NCBI GenBank assembly: GCA_964393895.1
Contig: CAYMWP010000042.1
Coordinates: forward strand, 1 to 30,969
Length of the DNA stretch: 30,969 bases
Direction of reading: 5' to 3'
Source of the DNA: B4-G1 sp964393895
GTDB taxonomy: Bacteria; Chloroflexota; Anaerolineae; B4-G1
Below, in pieces: positions 12,687 through 20,222 of this stretch. Positions within the stretch are counted from its first letter, which is position 1. The number at the start of each line of letters is the position of its first letter. Under the pieces are notes generated by a model, which saw only the letters and a program-made list of their open reading frames with translations, was not told where the DNA came from and made no database searches. The position numbers were made by a program, and so were the translations under genes.

Positions 12687-13652
12687 CTAGAGCAATTGAT
12701 TCACGCCGTGGGGGAGCGGTTCTCCCCGCAACCCCGCCAACAAGTTCTCGGCCGCTATCAGCGCCATCTTGGTGCGCGTGGCGACGCTGGCGCTGGCAAT
12801 GTGCGGCGTCACGATACAGTTCGGCAAACTCAACAGCGGATGGTCAGCCGGGAGAGGCTCCGGCTCTGTGACGTCCAGGGCGGCGTAGGCGATCTCTCCA
12901 TCCAGCAGCGCCCGGCGCAAAGCGTCCGCATCCACGACGCCGCCCCGGGAGGTGTTGACCAATATGGCCGTCGGCTTGCACTGGCGCAACTCTGCCGCGC
13001 CGATCATGTGATAGGTTTCCTCCGTCAGCGGGACGTGTAGCGATACAAAGTCGGATTCGGACAGCAGGGTATCCAGGCCCACCCCAGCGGCGCTCAAGGC
13101 GGGATCAACGTCAGAGACGTAAGCGTCGTGATACAAAACGCGCATATCGAACCCACGAGCGCGGCGGGCCACCGCTTGCCCGATGCGGCCAAAGCCGACT
13201 ATGCCCAGTGTCGCCCCGTGGACGTCCTGCCCCATCAACAACATCGGCCCCCACGTCTTCCACCGGCCGGCGCGGACGTAATCGGCCCCCTCGACGATGC
13301 GGCGAGCGGCCGCCATCAGCAGGGCAAACGCGCAATCGGCAGTGGTGTCGGTCAGGACGCCGGGCGTGTTGCCCACGGCGATAGACCGGGCGGTGCAAGC
13401 GGTCACGTCAACGTTGTCATAGCCGACGGCCATATTGCTGACGACCCGCAAGCGCGGGGCCGCGGCCAACAGCTCGGAGTCAACGCGCTCGCTGAGCAAG
13501 CAGTAGAGACCGTCAATGTCGCGCACCTTGTCCAGCAAGACGTCGCGCGGGATGGGGAGTTCCCCTTCCCACACCTCTACCGCGCACGCCTGTCTCAATA
13601 GATCTAGGCCCTCCTGGGGCACTTTTCGTGTGACGTAAACTCTGGGTTTCAT
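12687..13652 (-). CDS. D-2-hydroxyacid dehydrogenase (glyoxylate/hydroxypyruvate reductase-like)
   Basis: A 321-residue NAD(P)-dependent dehydrogenase of the D-isomer family. The nucleotide motif GFGRIG is at 153-158. Catalytic residues are R236 (NTSRGGVVDADAL), a Glu in DVTEPEP (263-265) and H284 (TPHIAS). The N-terminal VYVTRKVP, the VGYDN motif and TPGVLTDTTAD match the glyoxylate/hydroxypyruvate reductase (D-glycerate dehydrogenase) branch. ATG 13652 is preceded by GGAGAGGAG; the GTG one codon earlier is also possible. It follows the cyclic diphosphoglycerate synthetase-like gene after a terminator, so a shared C3-acid theme is possible but unproven. Confidence 0.88.
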   Translation of the reverse strand: MKPRVYVTRKVPQEGLDLLRQACAVEVWEGELPIPRDVLLDKVRDIDGLYCLLSERVDSELLAAAPRLRVVSNMAVGYDNVDVTACTARSIAVGNTPGVLTDTTADCAFALLMAAARRIVEGADYVRAGRWKTWGPMLLMGQDVHGATLGIVGFGRIGQAVARRARGFDMRVLYHDAYVSDVDPALSAAGVGLDTLLSESDFVSLHVPLTEETYHMIGAAELRQCKPTAILVNTSRGGVVDADALRRALLDGEIAYAALDVTEPEPLPADHPLLSLPNCIVTPHIASASVATRTKMALIAAENLLAGLRGEPLPHGVNQLL

Positions 13653-13710
13653 CACGCTCCTCTCCTGCTATCTACCGCTGCCAGGCACGCCTGGTGCCAT
13701 CGTTTTGAAA

Positions 13711-13736
13711 AGAGACGCAGTATCAACTGCGTCTCT
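13711..13736 (-). terminator. Rho-independent terminator after the cDPG synthetase-like gene
   Basis: AGAGACGCAGT (13711-13721) and ACTGCGTCTCT (13726-13736) form an 11-bp perfect stem with a 4-nt loop. Read leftward, the stem is followed by TTTTC (complement of 13706-13710). It lies 36 nt past the stop of the leftward gene ending at 13772. Confidence 0.8.
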
Positions 13737-13771
13737 CGCGCCCATCCTGGGCAATTCTACCGAGTTCTCTT

Positions 13772-15088
13772 CTAACCAAATCGCTGCGCCAGGACCTCTT
13801 CCAGCGTTGGCTGGCCGATGACCTGTAGTTCGTACCGCACCCGGTCCATCGGATGGCGGACCTGAAGAATTCTCCGCAGGTCAATGGGCGTGGCCGAAAG
13901 CACCAGGTCGCACTCGACGGCGTTGATCGTCTCCTCCAGATCGCGCACCTGCTGATCCCCGTACCCCATGGCGGGGAGAATCGAATCGAGGTGCGAGTAC
14001 TTGGCAAAAGTGGCGGCGATGGAGCGTACCGCGTAGGGGCGGGGATCAACCAACTCGGCCGCGCCGAACTTGCGAGCAGCGACCACGCCCGCGCCGTAGG
14101 TCATCTCGCCGTGGGTCAGCGTGGGGCCATCCTCGACGACCAACACTCGCCGGCCCCGAATCGCGCCTGGATCCTCGACAAAGATGGGGGAGGCAGCATC
14201 CACCACGATGGCCTGGGGGTTGAGTTTGCGGATACTCTCACGCACCTCGGCGATTCCCTCAGGGCCGGCGGTGTCCAATTTGTTGATGAGCACTACGTCG
14301 GCCGCGCGCAGATTGGCCTCCCCAGGATGGTAGTGGAGCTCGTGTCCAGCCCGGTGGGGGTCGGCCACTGTGATGAACAGGTCAGGTTCGAAAAAGGGCA
14401 GATCGTTGTTCCCCCCATCCCACACCACCACGTCCGCCTCCTGCTCCGCCTGACGGATAATGGCCTCGTAATCCACGCCGGCGTAGACGACCACACCCCG
14501 GTCAATGTGCGGCTCGTATTCCTCCCGCTCCTCGATGGTGCACTTGTGACGATCCAAGTCGTCATAGTCGGCAAAGCGCTGCACCGCCTGGGCGACTAGG
14601 TCGCCGTAGGGCATCGGGTGGCGGATCACGACCACACGCTTGCCCATCCGCTGGAGCAAGTCGCACACGTGGCGCGTGGTCTGGCTCTTGCCACAGCCGG
14701 TGCGCACGGCGCAGACCGCCACCAGCGGCTTTTTGCTCTCCAACGTCGTCGAGCCGGTCCCCATCAATCGCCAGTCCGCCCCGGCCACCAGTACCTGGGA
14801 GGCCCTGTGCATCACGTACTCGTGGGGCACGTCAGAATAAGCAAAAACGACCTGATCTACCTCGTGGCGATGGATCAGGTCATCCAGTTCCTCCTCGGGA
14901 TGAATGGGAATCCCCTCGGGGTACAGGCCGCCGGCCAACTCTGGCGGGTAACGGCGGCCCTCGATATTGGGAATCTGGGTAGCGGTAAAGGCGACGACCT
15001 CGTAATCCGCGTTATCGCGAAAATAGGCGTTAAAGTTGTGAAAGTCGCGCCCGGCCGCGCCCATTATGATGATACGTTTCTTACTCAA
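13772..15088 (-). CDS. Cyclic 2,3-diphosphoglycerate synthetase-like P-loop protein
   Basis: A 438-residue protein of the family of archaeal cyclic 2,3-diphosphoglycerate synthetase (COG2403-type NTPases). The N-terminus has a Rossmann-like start (RIIIMGAAGRDFHNF) and the P-loop AVRTGCGKSQTTR is at ~127-139. VVWDGGNNDLPFF, the VADPHRAGHEL segment and a GTPase-like NKLD follow. In Methanothermus the enzyme makes cyclic 2,3-DPG from 2,3-DPG and ATP. The role of bacterial homologues is not established. The start is TTG 15088 with AAGGAG. It follows tatC after 25 nt and ends at a strong terminator. Confidence 0.8.
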   Translation of the reverse strand: MSKKRIIIMGAAGRDFHNFNAYFRDNADYEVVAFTATQIPNIEGRRYPPELAGGLYPEGIPIHPEEELDDLIHRHEVDQVVFAYSDVPHEYVMHRASQVLVAGADWRLMGTGSTTLESKKPLVAVCAVRTGCGKSQTTRHVCDLLQRMGKRVVVIRHPMPYGDLVAQAVQRFADYDDLDRHKCTIEEREEYEPHIDRGVVVYAGVDYEAIIRQAEQEADVVVWDGGNNDLPFFEPDLFITVADPHRAGHELHYHPGEANLRAADVVLINKLDTAGPEGIAEVRESIRKLNPQAIVVDAASPIFVEDPGAIRGRRVLVVEDGPTLTHGEMTYGAGVVAARKFGAAELVDPRPYAVRSIAATFAKYSHLDSILPAMGYGDQQVRDLEETINAVECDLVLSATPIDLRRILQVRHPMDRVRYELQVIGQPTLEEVLAQRFG

Positions 15089-15113
15089 GTTTTCTCCTTT
15101 TTATGCAAATTTG

Positions 15114-15809
15114 TCACGCCAGTCGAGCCAGCAGGATGCCCAGCTCGTACAACAGCAGGAAAGGCCCCATGACCAGGAGCATGTTGATCGGATCAACGGT
15201 GGGGGTGATGATGGCAGCTCCCGCGGCAGCGCCGACGATGACGATGCGCCGCGCCTGGGCGAACCCCTGGGGAGTGACGACGCCCAGCTTGGCCAGGAAA
15301 AACATCACCAGCGGCGTCTCAAAGACCAGGCCGGCCCAGAGCAATATGTTACTGACAAAGGACATGTAGTAGTCAATCGAGTAATTGTGTTCGACGATAT
15401 TACCCAGAAAACCGTTGAGGAAAGGGATCGCGGCCGGGAGCAGGACCGTGGCGGCAAAAGCCACGCCCAGGGCAAAACAGAGCGAGGCAACCGGCGCGCC
15501 AACGATCACGTACCGCTTCTCGTTGGACTGCAACCCAGGCGCTACGAACTGGAATATCTGGTACATAATGACCGGCATAGCGACCACGACGCCGATCACG
15601 ACGGCGACCTTGAAGTAAACGGCCGGGCCTTCGGTGGGCGAAAGGGCCTGGGGCAAATTACCTTCTAGTGGAGCGATCAGCAATTTGAGCACAGGCTCGG
15701 CGGCGGCCATGCCAGCGACCACGCCGATGAGCAGCGCGACGACGACCCTGATGAGCCGCTGACGTAGCTCCTCCAGGTGATCGAGGAACGACATTCCGGT
15801 CTCATCCAT
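15114..15809 (-). CDS. tatC: Twin-arginine translocase subunit TatC
   Basis: A 231-residue polytopic membrane protein that recognises twin-arginine signal peptides. It has the hallmark SFLDHLEELRQRL at the N-terminus, the TM segments of a six-helix TatC, and the conserved FVAPGLQSNEK loop and FETPLVMFFLAKLG segment. The start at 15809 overlaps the end of tatA by 8 nt; an internal Met at residue 6 directly before SFLDHLEEL is an alternative. Confidence 0.93.
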   Translation of the reverse strand: MDETGMSFLDHLEELRQRLIRVVVALLIGVVAGMAAAEPVLKLLIAPLEGNLPQALSPTEGPAVYFKVAVVIGVVVAMPVIMYQIFQFVAPGLQSNEKRYVIVGAPVASLCFALGVAFAATVLLPAAIPFLNGFLGNIVEHNYSIDYYMSFVSNILLWAGLVFETPLVMFFLAKLGVVTPQGFAQARRIVIVGAAAGAAIITPTVDPINMLLVMGPFLLLYELGILLARLA

Positions 15810-16149
15810 CCCGCTCTTCCTCCCGCTCTCCCTTGACTATGCCCTCCGTACCCGCGACGATCCCGCTTACGGCCTGGCGCGTCTCGCGCCCCAAAGCATC
15901 GAGTTCGGCCGGGAGGCTGGCGATCTCCTTCCCTCCCCCCACCTCGTCCACCACCTGGCGCGCATCCTGCTCGACGGCCCTGAGTTCAGCCTGAATGGCC
16001 CCCATGAACTCGGCCGAGAGTTTGCGCATCTGGGCAGTGATGCGCCCGATCGCGCGGATGATCTCCACCATGCGCTTGGGGCCGATCATCAGAATGGCAA
16101 TAATCAAAATAACGGATAATTCCCAAGGGCCTACGTTTAGAAAATTCAT
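15802..16149 (-). CDS. tatA: Twin-arginine translocase subunit TatA/TatB
   Basis: A 115-residue single-span protein. It has a short N-terminal helix (FLNVGPWELSVILIIAILMIGP), the PKRMVEIIRAIGR amphipathic helix and a long charged tail. The common FG before the hinge Pro is IG here. The longer acidic tail leans towards TatB, but only one TatA/B gene is present, so it may serve both roles. ATG 16149 overlaps the nusB stop by one base (TGATG); a GTG just before is also usable. tatC overlaps its 3' end. Confidence 0.85.
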   Translation of the reverse strand: MNFLNVGPWELSVILIIAILMIGPKRMVEIIRAIGRITAQMRKLSAEFMGAIQAELRAVEQDARQVVDEVGGGKEIASLPAELDALGRETRQAVSGIVAGTEGIVKGEREEERDG

Positions 16150-16592
16150 CACTCCTGCTCTGCCGCGCCTCTGACCGCGTGCGCGATGGATGCTTTATGC
16201 TCGACCAAGGTGCCCAGTACGCCATTAACAAAGCGCGGCGCGCTATCGGAACCAAAGGTCTTGGCCAATTCGACGGCCTCGTTGATGGCGACCTTGACCG
16301 GCGTCCCGCCATCTACGGCGAACTCGAAAATTGCTATGCGCAGAATGTTACGATCCACGTAGGCCATCTGCTCCAAAGGCCACTCTGGGGCATGGTCGTG
16401 GATAAAGGTATCGAGCACTGCCTGGTGCCTGAGCACGCCCCTTACCAAATGACGAACAAAATTCGCGCCCCCCTCTGGCAATCTGTCCTCGGCCAACCGG
16501 CGCTCCAGCACGATGGGAGGGGCGTGATGCGCACAATCAATCTCGTATAGCGCCTGTAGCGCCAGGATACGAGCACGATGGCGTACCTTCAC
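16149..16592 (-). CDS. nusB: Transcription antitermination factor NusB
   Basis: A 147-residue all-helical RNA-binding factor for rRNA antitermination. It begins with the family pattern RHRARILALQALYEID. Later come AYVDRNILRIAIFE and the C-terminal signature PVKVAINEAVELAKTFG...FVNGVLG. The start is GTG 16592 behind GGGAGGT. It lies 15 nt after the Asp23-family gene, a common Asp23-NusB pairing. Confidence 0.94.
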   Translation of the reverse strand: MKVRHRARILALQALYEIDCAHHAPPIVLERRLAEDRLPEGGANFVRHLVRGVLRHQAVLDTFIHDHAPEWPLEQMAYVDRNILRIAIFEFAVDGGTPVKVAINEAVELAKTFGSDSAPRFVNGVLGTLVEHKASIAHAVRGAAEQE

Positions 16593-16607
16593 ACTTTTAC
16601 CTCCCGA

Positions 16608-16946
16608 TCACGCCGCCCCAGAGAGACGGAGCACGTCCTCGATACGCACGTCAACCGACCGGACATCCATACCGACCATGTCCTGGATCGCCCGCGTAAC
16701 TTCAGCCTGAATCCGGTGGCTGACGCCGAGCATATTGACGTCCGGCTCGGTCGCGATGTGCAGTTCTACGCGCACACTGTTTCCGGCGATCTCGAGCTTT
16801 ACGCCGTCGTGGCGCAAGAGTCGCCGCACGCCCTGGGGTGAAACCATACGGGCCACCCCAGGCACGGCCAAAGTCGTGAGCCGGGCAATAGTCTCCAACA
16901 CCTGCGGTGCGACTGTAATCCTGCCAATTTGAGGTTGATCTTCCAT
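16608..16946 (-). CDS. Asp23/Gls24 family protein (copy 2)
   Basis: A 112-residue Asp23/Gls24 envelope-stress family protein (GRITVAPQVLETIARLTTL, then PGVARM, and a C-terminal VDVRIEDV). GGGGGAG precedes ATG 16946. Family members form membrane-associated layers in Firmicutes; the molecular role here is unknown. A second, divergent paralogue lies at 28805-29161. Confidence 0.9.
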   Translation of the reverse strand: MEDQPQIGRITVAPQVLETIARLTTLAVPGVARMVSPQGVRRLLRHDGVKLEIAGNSVRVELHIATEPDVNMLGVSHRIQAEVTRAIQDMVGMDVRSVDVRIEDVLRLSGAA

Positions 16947-16976
16947 TCCACTCTCCCCCTAATGCTGCGCCATGCG

Positions 16977-17726
16977 CTACATCACCAGCCCGCCGTCCAC
17001 CGTCAGAATTTCGCCGGTAATGAACGAGGCTTTGTCGGACGCCAGAAACGCGACGGCGTAGGCTATTTCCTCGGGCTGCCCCATACGCCTCAGCGGCGTC
17101 AACTCGATCGCTTTCTGTCTCAGCTCCTCCGGCAGGTCGGCGGTCAGATCGGTGGGGATGAACCCTGGCGCGACGGCGTTCACGGTGATGCTGCGCGGCC
17201 CCAACTCTTTCGCCAGGCTCTTGGTGAAACCGATGATGCCGGCCTTGGAGGCGGCATAGTTGGTCTGCCCTCCCTGGCCCGCGATGCCAGAGACGGAGCT
17301 GACGTTGATGATGCGGCCCTGCCGCTGGCGCACCATCGGTCGGGCGGCGGCCTTGCAGCAATTGAACACGCTCTTGAGATTGGTGCGCAGGACGTCGTCC
17401 CAATCCCCCTCTTTCATCAACATCAACAATTGATCGCGGGTGGTGCCGGCGTTGTTGACCAGCACGTCAATCCGGCCAAATCTGTCCAGCGCCGCCTGGA
17501 TCAGCCCCGCCGCCTGCTCGAAATCGCCCACGTCCGCCTGCACCGCCACGGCCTGCCCGCCGGCAGCCTCGATGGTTTCCACGACCTCAGCGCCAGCCTG
17601 CGCGTTGCGGTTGTAGTTGACCACGACGCTGGCCCCGCGCCGCGCCAGTTCCAGCGCGATGGCCCGCCCGATGCCGCGCGACGCGCCGGTCACGACGGCG
17701 ACTTTGTTCTCTAACGATTTATCCAT
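16977..17726 (-). CDS. fabG: 3-oxoacyl-ACP reductase FabG
   Basis: A 249-residue short-chain dehydrogenase that reduces 3-ketoacyl-ACP with NADPH. The cofactor motif TGASRGIG is at 13-20, NNAG at 91-94, and the catalytic tetrad is N116, S144, Y157 and K161. GAGGAAA precedes ATG 17726. Its first ~98 nt of 5' sequence are repeated as truncated copies at 18444-18541 and 19151-19212, beyond inserted two-gene modules. The sequence directly upstream (17729-17799) differs from that of the fragments. Confidence 0.95.
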   Translation of the reverse strand: MDKSLENKVAVVTGASRGIGRAIALELARRGASVVVNYNRNAQAGAEVVETIEAAGGQAVAVQADVGDFEQAAGLIQAALDRFGRIDVLVNNAGTTRDQLLMLMKEGDWDDVLRTNLKSVFNCCKAAARPMVRQRQGRIINVSSVSGIAGQGGQTNYAASKAGIIGFTKSLAKELGPRSITVNAVAPGFIPTDLTADLPEELRQKAIELTPLRRMGQPEEIAYAVAFLASDKASFITGEILTVDGGLVM

Positions 17727-17799
17727 AGTTTCCTCGGTTCAAGTTCAGCGACCCTCATGGGCTGGTTGGCTCTAACTCATTGATAGCTTGCTTCACGCA

Positions 17800-18240
17800 T
17801 CAGTGGTGTCCATCCAATAAACGTACATCTTCAAGGTCTTTTGCACGACCAGCAGCACGTTTTGAAGCTATCAAATCCAGCTTGGATACAACATAGAATT
17901 CTTGCCCCTGGTAACTCATAGTTTCTCGTCGCTCCCACACAGCGGCAAACGCAATACCCGGCGTCTGTGTCTGCACATCAAGCTGTACCCAATCTCTGAA
18001 AATGGTAATCTCGTGCGCCAACAAGTCTTCAACGGTGGTCAACGTGGCGGTCCCGAACTGGGCTTCCAGCAATGCCGCCAGTAAACATTGCGCGTTCTCG
18101 CGCGTCGCCTCAATCAGAATATCCAGATCAAACGTGGCGCGTGGCACACCATGCAACACCGCCGCTATACCGCCAATGACCACGTACTTGACGTTATGCC
18201 GGTGTAAGGACGCGAATACGCCCTGCAAGCGGTTGAGCAT
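17800..18240 (-). CDS. Nucleotidyltransferase-fold protein, toxin-like
   Basis: A 146-residue protein with the minimal nucleotidyltransferase pattern: GG at 23-24 (VIGGIAAVLHG), DLD at 38-40 and a third Asp in VQLDV at 88. The C-terminal KLDLIASKRAAGRAKDLEDV is typical of AbiEii/MNT-like nucleotidyltransferases. ATG 18240 lies inside the end of the partner gene with GGAG upstream. Such pairs often act as toxin-antitoxin or phage-defence modules. It sits between intact fabG and the first fabG fragment. Function is inferred from fold only. Confidence 0.72.
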   Translation of the reverse strand: MLNRLQGVFASLHRHNVKYVVIGGIAAVLHGVPRATFDLDILIEATRENAQCLLAALLEAQFGTATLTTVEDLLAHEITIFRDWVQLDVQTQTPGIAFAAVWERRETMSYQGQEFYVVSKLDLIASKRAAGRAKDLEDVRLLDGHH

Positions 18241-18397
18241 CTTTTCGCTCCACTATCTTGGGATTAGCTGTCAGCAGCAGATCGGTAAACCAACACAACA
18301 TATCCATCCGTTCTTGCAACGACAAACTCTGAAACCAACGAGCTTTAGCTTCTATGCTTTCTGCTTGCCAATTGTGTGCAACAGTTTGGCTTGCCAA
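18194..18397 (-). CDS. Small partner of the nucleotidyltransferase
   Basis: A 67-residue soluble protein (ASQTVAHNWQAESIEAKARW, FQSLSLQERMDML) of unrecognised family. The chosen start is TTG 18397 because GGAGGGAG lies just upstream; a longer frame to 18436 would reach almost to the fabG fragment. It overlaps the nucleotidyltransferase by 47 nt, so the two are made together. By position it could be an antitoxin or adaptor. Confidence 0.6.
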   Translation of the reverse strand: MASQTVAHNWQAESIEAKARWFQSLSLQERMDMLCWFTDLLLTANPKIVERKDAQPLAGRIRVLTPA

Positions 18398-18443
18398 TAC
18401 TCCCTCCTCTGACACTGCCAGCCCATCACAATACATCGCAGTT

Positions 18444-18541
18444 GGCCCCGCGCCGCGCCGTTTCCAGCGTGATGGCCCGCCCGATGCCGCGCGACGCGCC
18501 GGTCACGACGGCGACTTTGTTCTCTAACGATCTATCCACAG
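18444..18541 (-). pseudogene. Truncated fabG 5' end, copy 2
   Basis: 93 of 98 nt match 17631-17728. Read leftward it encodes a GTG start and the first ~33 residues of FabG, including TGASRGIG, then runs out of homology (RRGA, then unrelated). Beyond its start the repeat continues to 18564 with copy 3 (19151-19239), 85 of 89 nt matching over 18476-18564. It is a relic bordering two inserted modules. Confidence 0.85.
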
Positions 18542-18596
18542 CCTGCTCCTGCGCCTGCCAACTTCCGATACACCTCGTCTATCATCGCCAGTGCGC

Positions 18597-18884
18597 CTAA
18601 TAAACCTCATCGTGCGTACCAATGTCAAGCAACACAATAACTTCGCCGCCACCGGTGGGATTCTGTTCAATCGAAAACAAGATCCGGCAATCGTAGCCAC
18701 AGCTACATGCGCGTAAGCCTTCGAGCGTCCCGCTCAACTTGTGTGTACCCAGTGATGCTACAAAAACGTCTTCCTGCATTTGCATCAAGGCATTCTCAAT
18801 ACGCTTCTGCAACTTTGCATTACGCCGAACGAACTTGTAGAAGGCCCGCTTGAACTTTGATGTCAAAACCAGTTCTCGTCTCAT
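18597..18884 (-). CDS. RelE/YafQ-family mRNA interferase-like toxin
   Basis: A 95-residue basic protein of the RelE/ParE superfamily. It has an N-terminal helix (SKFKRAFYKFVRRN), HKLSGTLEGLRACSCGYDCRI as the central strand-turn (residues ~48-68), and ends DIGTHDEVY, as in YafQ-like toxins. It overlaps the antitoxin by 4 nt (ATGA). Ribosome-dependent mRNA cleavage is the family activity. Confidence 0.82.
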   Translation of the reverse strand: MRRELVLTSKFKRAFYKFVRRNAKLQKRIENALMQMQEDVFVASLGTHKLSGTLEGLRACSCGYDCRILFSIEQNPTGGGEVIVLLDIGTHDEVY

Positions 18885-19108
18885 TCCTGGTCTTCCAATG
18901 ATTGCTGAAGCTCAGTAATCACCGCTTGTGCTGATTGTGGATCGAGTTGTCCACTGCGAAAGGCCGCCAAAGATTCCTGGGCATCACGGGCAATTTCACG
19001 ACGCCGAGCTTCAGTACGCCAACCACGAATCAGATCAACGAGCATCTCTCGCTGTTCATCTGGAAATTGCCTGACCGTCTCTACCACTTGCTCAAACGTC
19101 ATAGTCAT
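18881..19108 (-). CDS. Antitoxin of the RelE-type pair
   Basis: A 75-residue acidic protein (MTMTFEQVVETVRQFPDEQ...), upstream of and overlapping the toxin. The start at 19108 is set by a strong AGGAGGT site; a longer frame to 19174 would run into the fabG fragment. No DNA-binding motif is obvious, although helices rich in Arg/Glu are present. The role is assigned from gene order and size. Confidence 0.72.
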   Translation of the reverse strand: MTMTFEQVVETVRQFPDEQREMLVDLIRGWRTEARRREIARDAQESLAAFRSGQLDPQSAQAVITELQQSLEDQE

Positions 19109-19150
19109 TGGATTACCTCCTGGTTGACCGACAAATCTTGCAATCAATAG

Positions 19151-19239
19151 CCCGCCCGATGCCGCGCGACGCACCGGTCACGACGGCGACTTTGTTCTCC
19201 AGTGATCTATCCACAGCCTGCTCCTGCGCCTGCCAACTT
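19151..19239 (-). pseudogene. Truncated fabG 5' end, copy 3, with ancestral leader
   Basis: Matches 18476-18564 at 85 of 89 positions. Read leftward it has the leader AAGTTGGCAGGCGCAGGAGC, a GTG start and ~22 codons of FabG, breaking after GIGRAI. It lies 3 nt downstream of the membrane-protein stop at 19243. It is probably the original fabG 5' end left behind when the modules were inserted. Confidence 0.85.
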
Positions 19240-19242
19240 GCC

Positions 19243-19602
19243 CTATCGCAGCGCCCAGTACAGAATGCCGACGTTGATCAGGACGGCGAAAACGAACCAC
19301 TTGTCCCACGTCAGAGCGATCAGTAGCAGCGAGGCCACAGCCGAGATGAGCGCCAAAGTCTTGAACCAACTGGCGGGAACCAACAATCCCCAATGGCTGA
19401 GAGCAAGAAGTATGAACCCGATCATGGCGACGACTACCAGAGCAACCACTACTGGTTTCACTACCGAAAGGCTCAACCCCACCCGCGTCACCAGCCACGA
19501 TTTCCCGGCCGTCATCGGGAAATCCGGTTCGGGGGGCACAAAGTAGAGCGCGTGAACCAGGCCGTGAGCGATCAGGAATAGACCAACCAGAATTCTTACC
19601 AT
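19243..19602 (-). CDS. Small four-helix membrane protein, unknown function
   Basis: A 119-residue hydrophobic protein with four predicted TM segments: ~2-21; ~47-70; ~75-95; and ~98-117. A conserved-looking loop FVPPEPDFPMTAGKSWLV follows the first helix. No family is recognised with certainty. An AAGG site precedes ATG 19602. It sits between the fabD fragment and the oldest fabG fragment, so it may have been there before the insertions. Confidence 0.65.
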   Translation of the reverse strand: MVRILVGLFLIAHGLVHALYFVPPEPDFPMTAGKSWLVTRVGLSLSVVKPVVVALVVVAMIGFILLALSHWGLLVPASWFKTLALISAVASLLLIALTWDKWFVFAVLINVGILYWALR

Positions 19603-19679
19603 TTTGCCTTCTTACTGATTTCTTGCCGCGGTACGGCCAAGTCGCTGCTTTCCTGCCTCACCATCACGTTAGAACTACC

Positions 19680-19779
19680 AATTACCCAACAACCGCGCAC
19701 AGATTCCTTCGACAAGCTCACCCCTCCCGAGCCAGAGCCTGCTCGGTGGTCAGCCTCTCCACCCCCTGCCCGATCATCC
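19680..19779 (-). pseudogene. Truncated fabD 3' end with internal deletion
   Basis: 19680-19758 aligns to 20611-20690 (last FabD codons, stop and downstream sequence) with one indel and a few mismatches. 19759-19779 is identical to 20760-20780. The 69 nt between (20691-20759, 23 codons) are missing, so the fragment reads MIGQGVERLTTEQALAREG then stop. It lies on the far side of the TumE-like module from intact fabD. Confidence 0.82.
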
Positions 19780-19799
19780 TTTTTGCCTCGGCTACACCT

Positions 19800-20222
19800 C
19801 TATGCCTTCAACAGTTCTTCAATCTCAAGAACAAGCGCCGGTAGATTAGGGCGTGTAAAGCTCATACTCGGCGCAGGGATACGATTACACTTGATGTTCG
19901 GGGAAATATGCTTGTGGTGTGGGTGCGTGCTGACAAGTGTTGGGTCGTTTGTGTGAGGCTGGGCGTCATACCAGGCGAATTTATCTGCTCCACACCACAG
20001 CTCGTATCCATAGAACTCGATCTCTACAGTGCCAGTGTCAAAGGACAGACGTTCCTTGATGGTGATTCGATACCCTTGAGCGAAATTCAACTCACCTTGT
20101 AGCACCGCCACCCGCCTACCGCGTTGAACGATTACCAGTGTCGAGCGTTGGATGGAGGAAAAGCGCTGCTTTAGAGTATAGATGTATTCCTCGTAGTCAC
20201 GAAGCGACTGGAATGGGTTCAC
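19800..20222 (-). CDS. TumE-family (DUF6516-like) toxin
   Basis: A 140-residue protein. The C-terminal half (FAWYDAQPHTNDP, then STHPHHKHISPNI) matches the conserved histidine-rich core I associate with TumE-type toxins. The N-terminal half has a strand-rich VEIEFYGYELW pattern. The start is GTG 20222, inside the 3' end of the partner gene (26-nt overlap). The toxin assignment rests on motif recall and gene pairing. Confidence 0.65.
   Translation of the reverse strand: MNPFQSLRDYEEYIYTLKQRFSSIQRSTLVIVQRGRRVAVLQGELNFAQGYRITIKERLSFDTGTVEIEFYGYELWCGADKFAWYDAQPHTNDPTLVSTHPHHKHISPNIKCNRIPAPSMSFTRPNLPALVLEIEELLKA

Noticed and set aside
13681..13694. Second terminator CCAGGC-AC-GCCTGG next to the strong hairpin
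   Set aside because: A 6-bp palindrome with a 2-nt loop and no T-run; the neighbouring 11-bp stem already explains termination.
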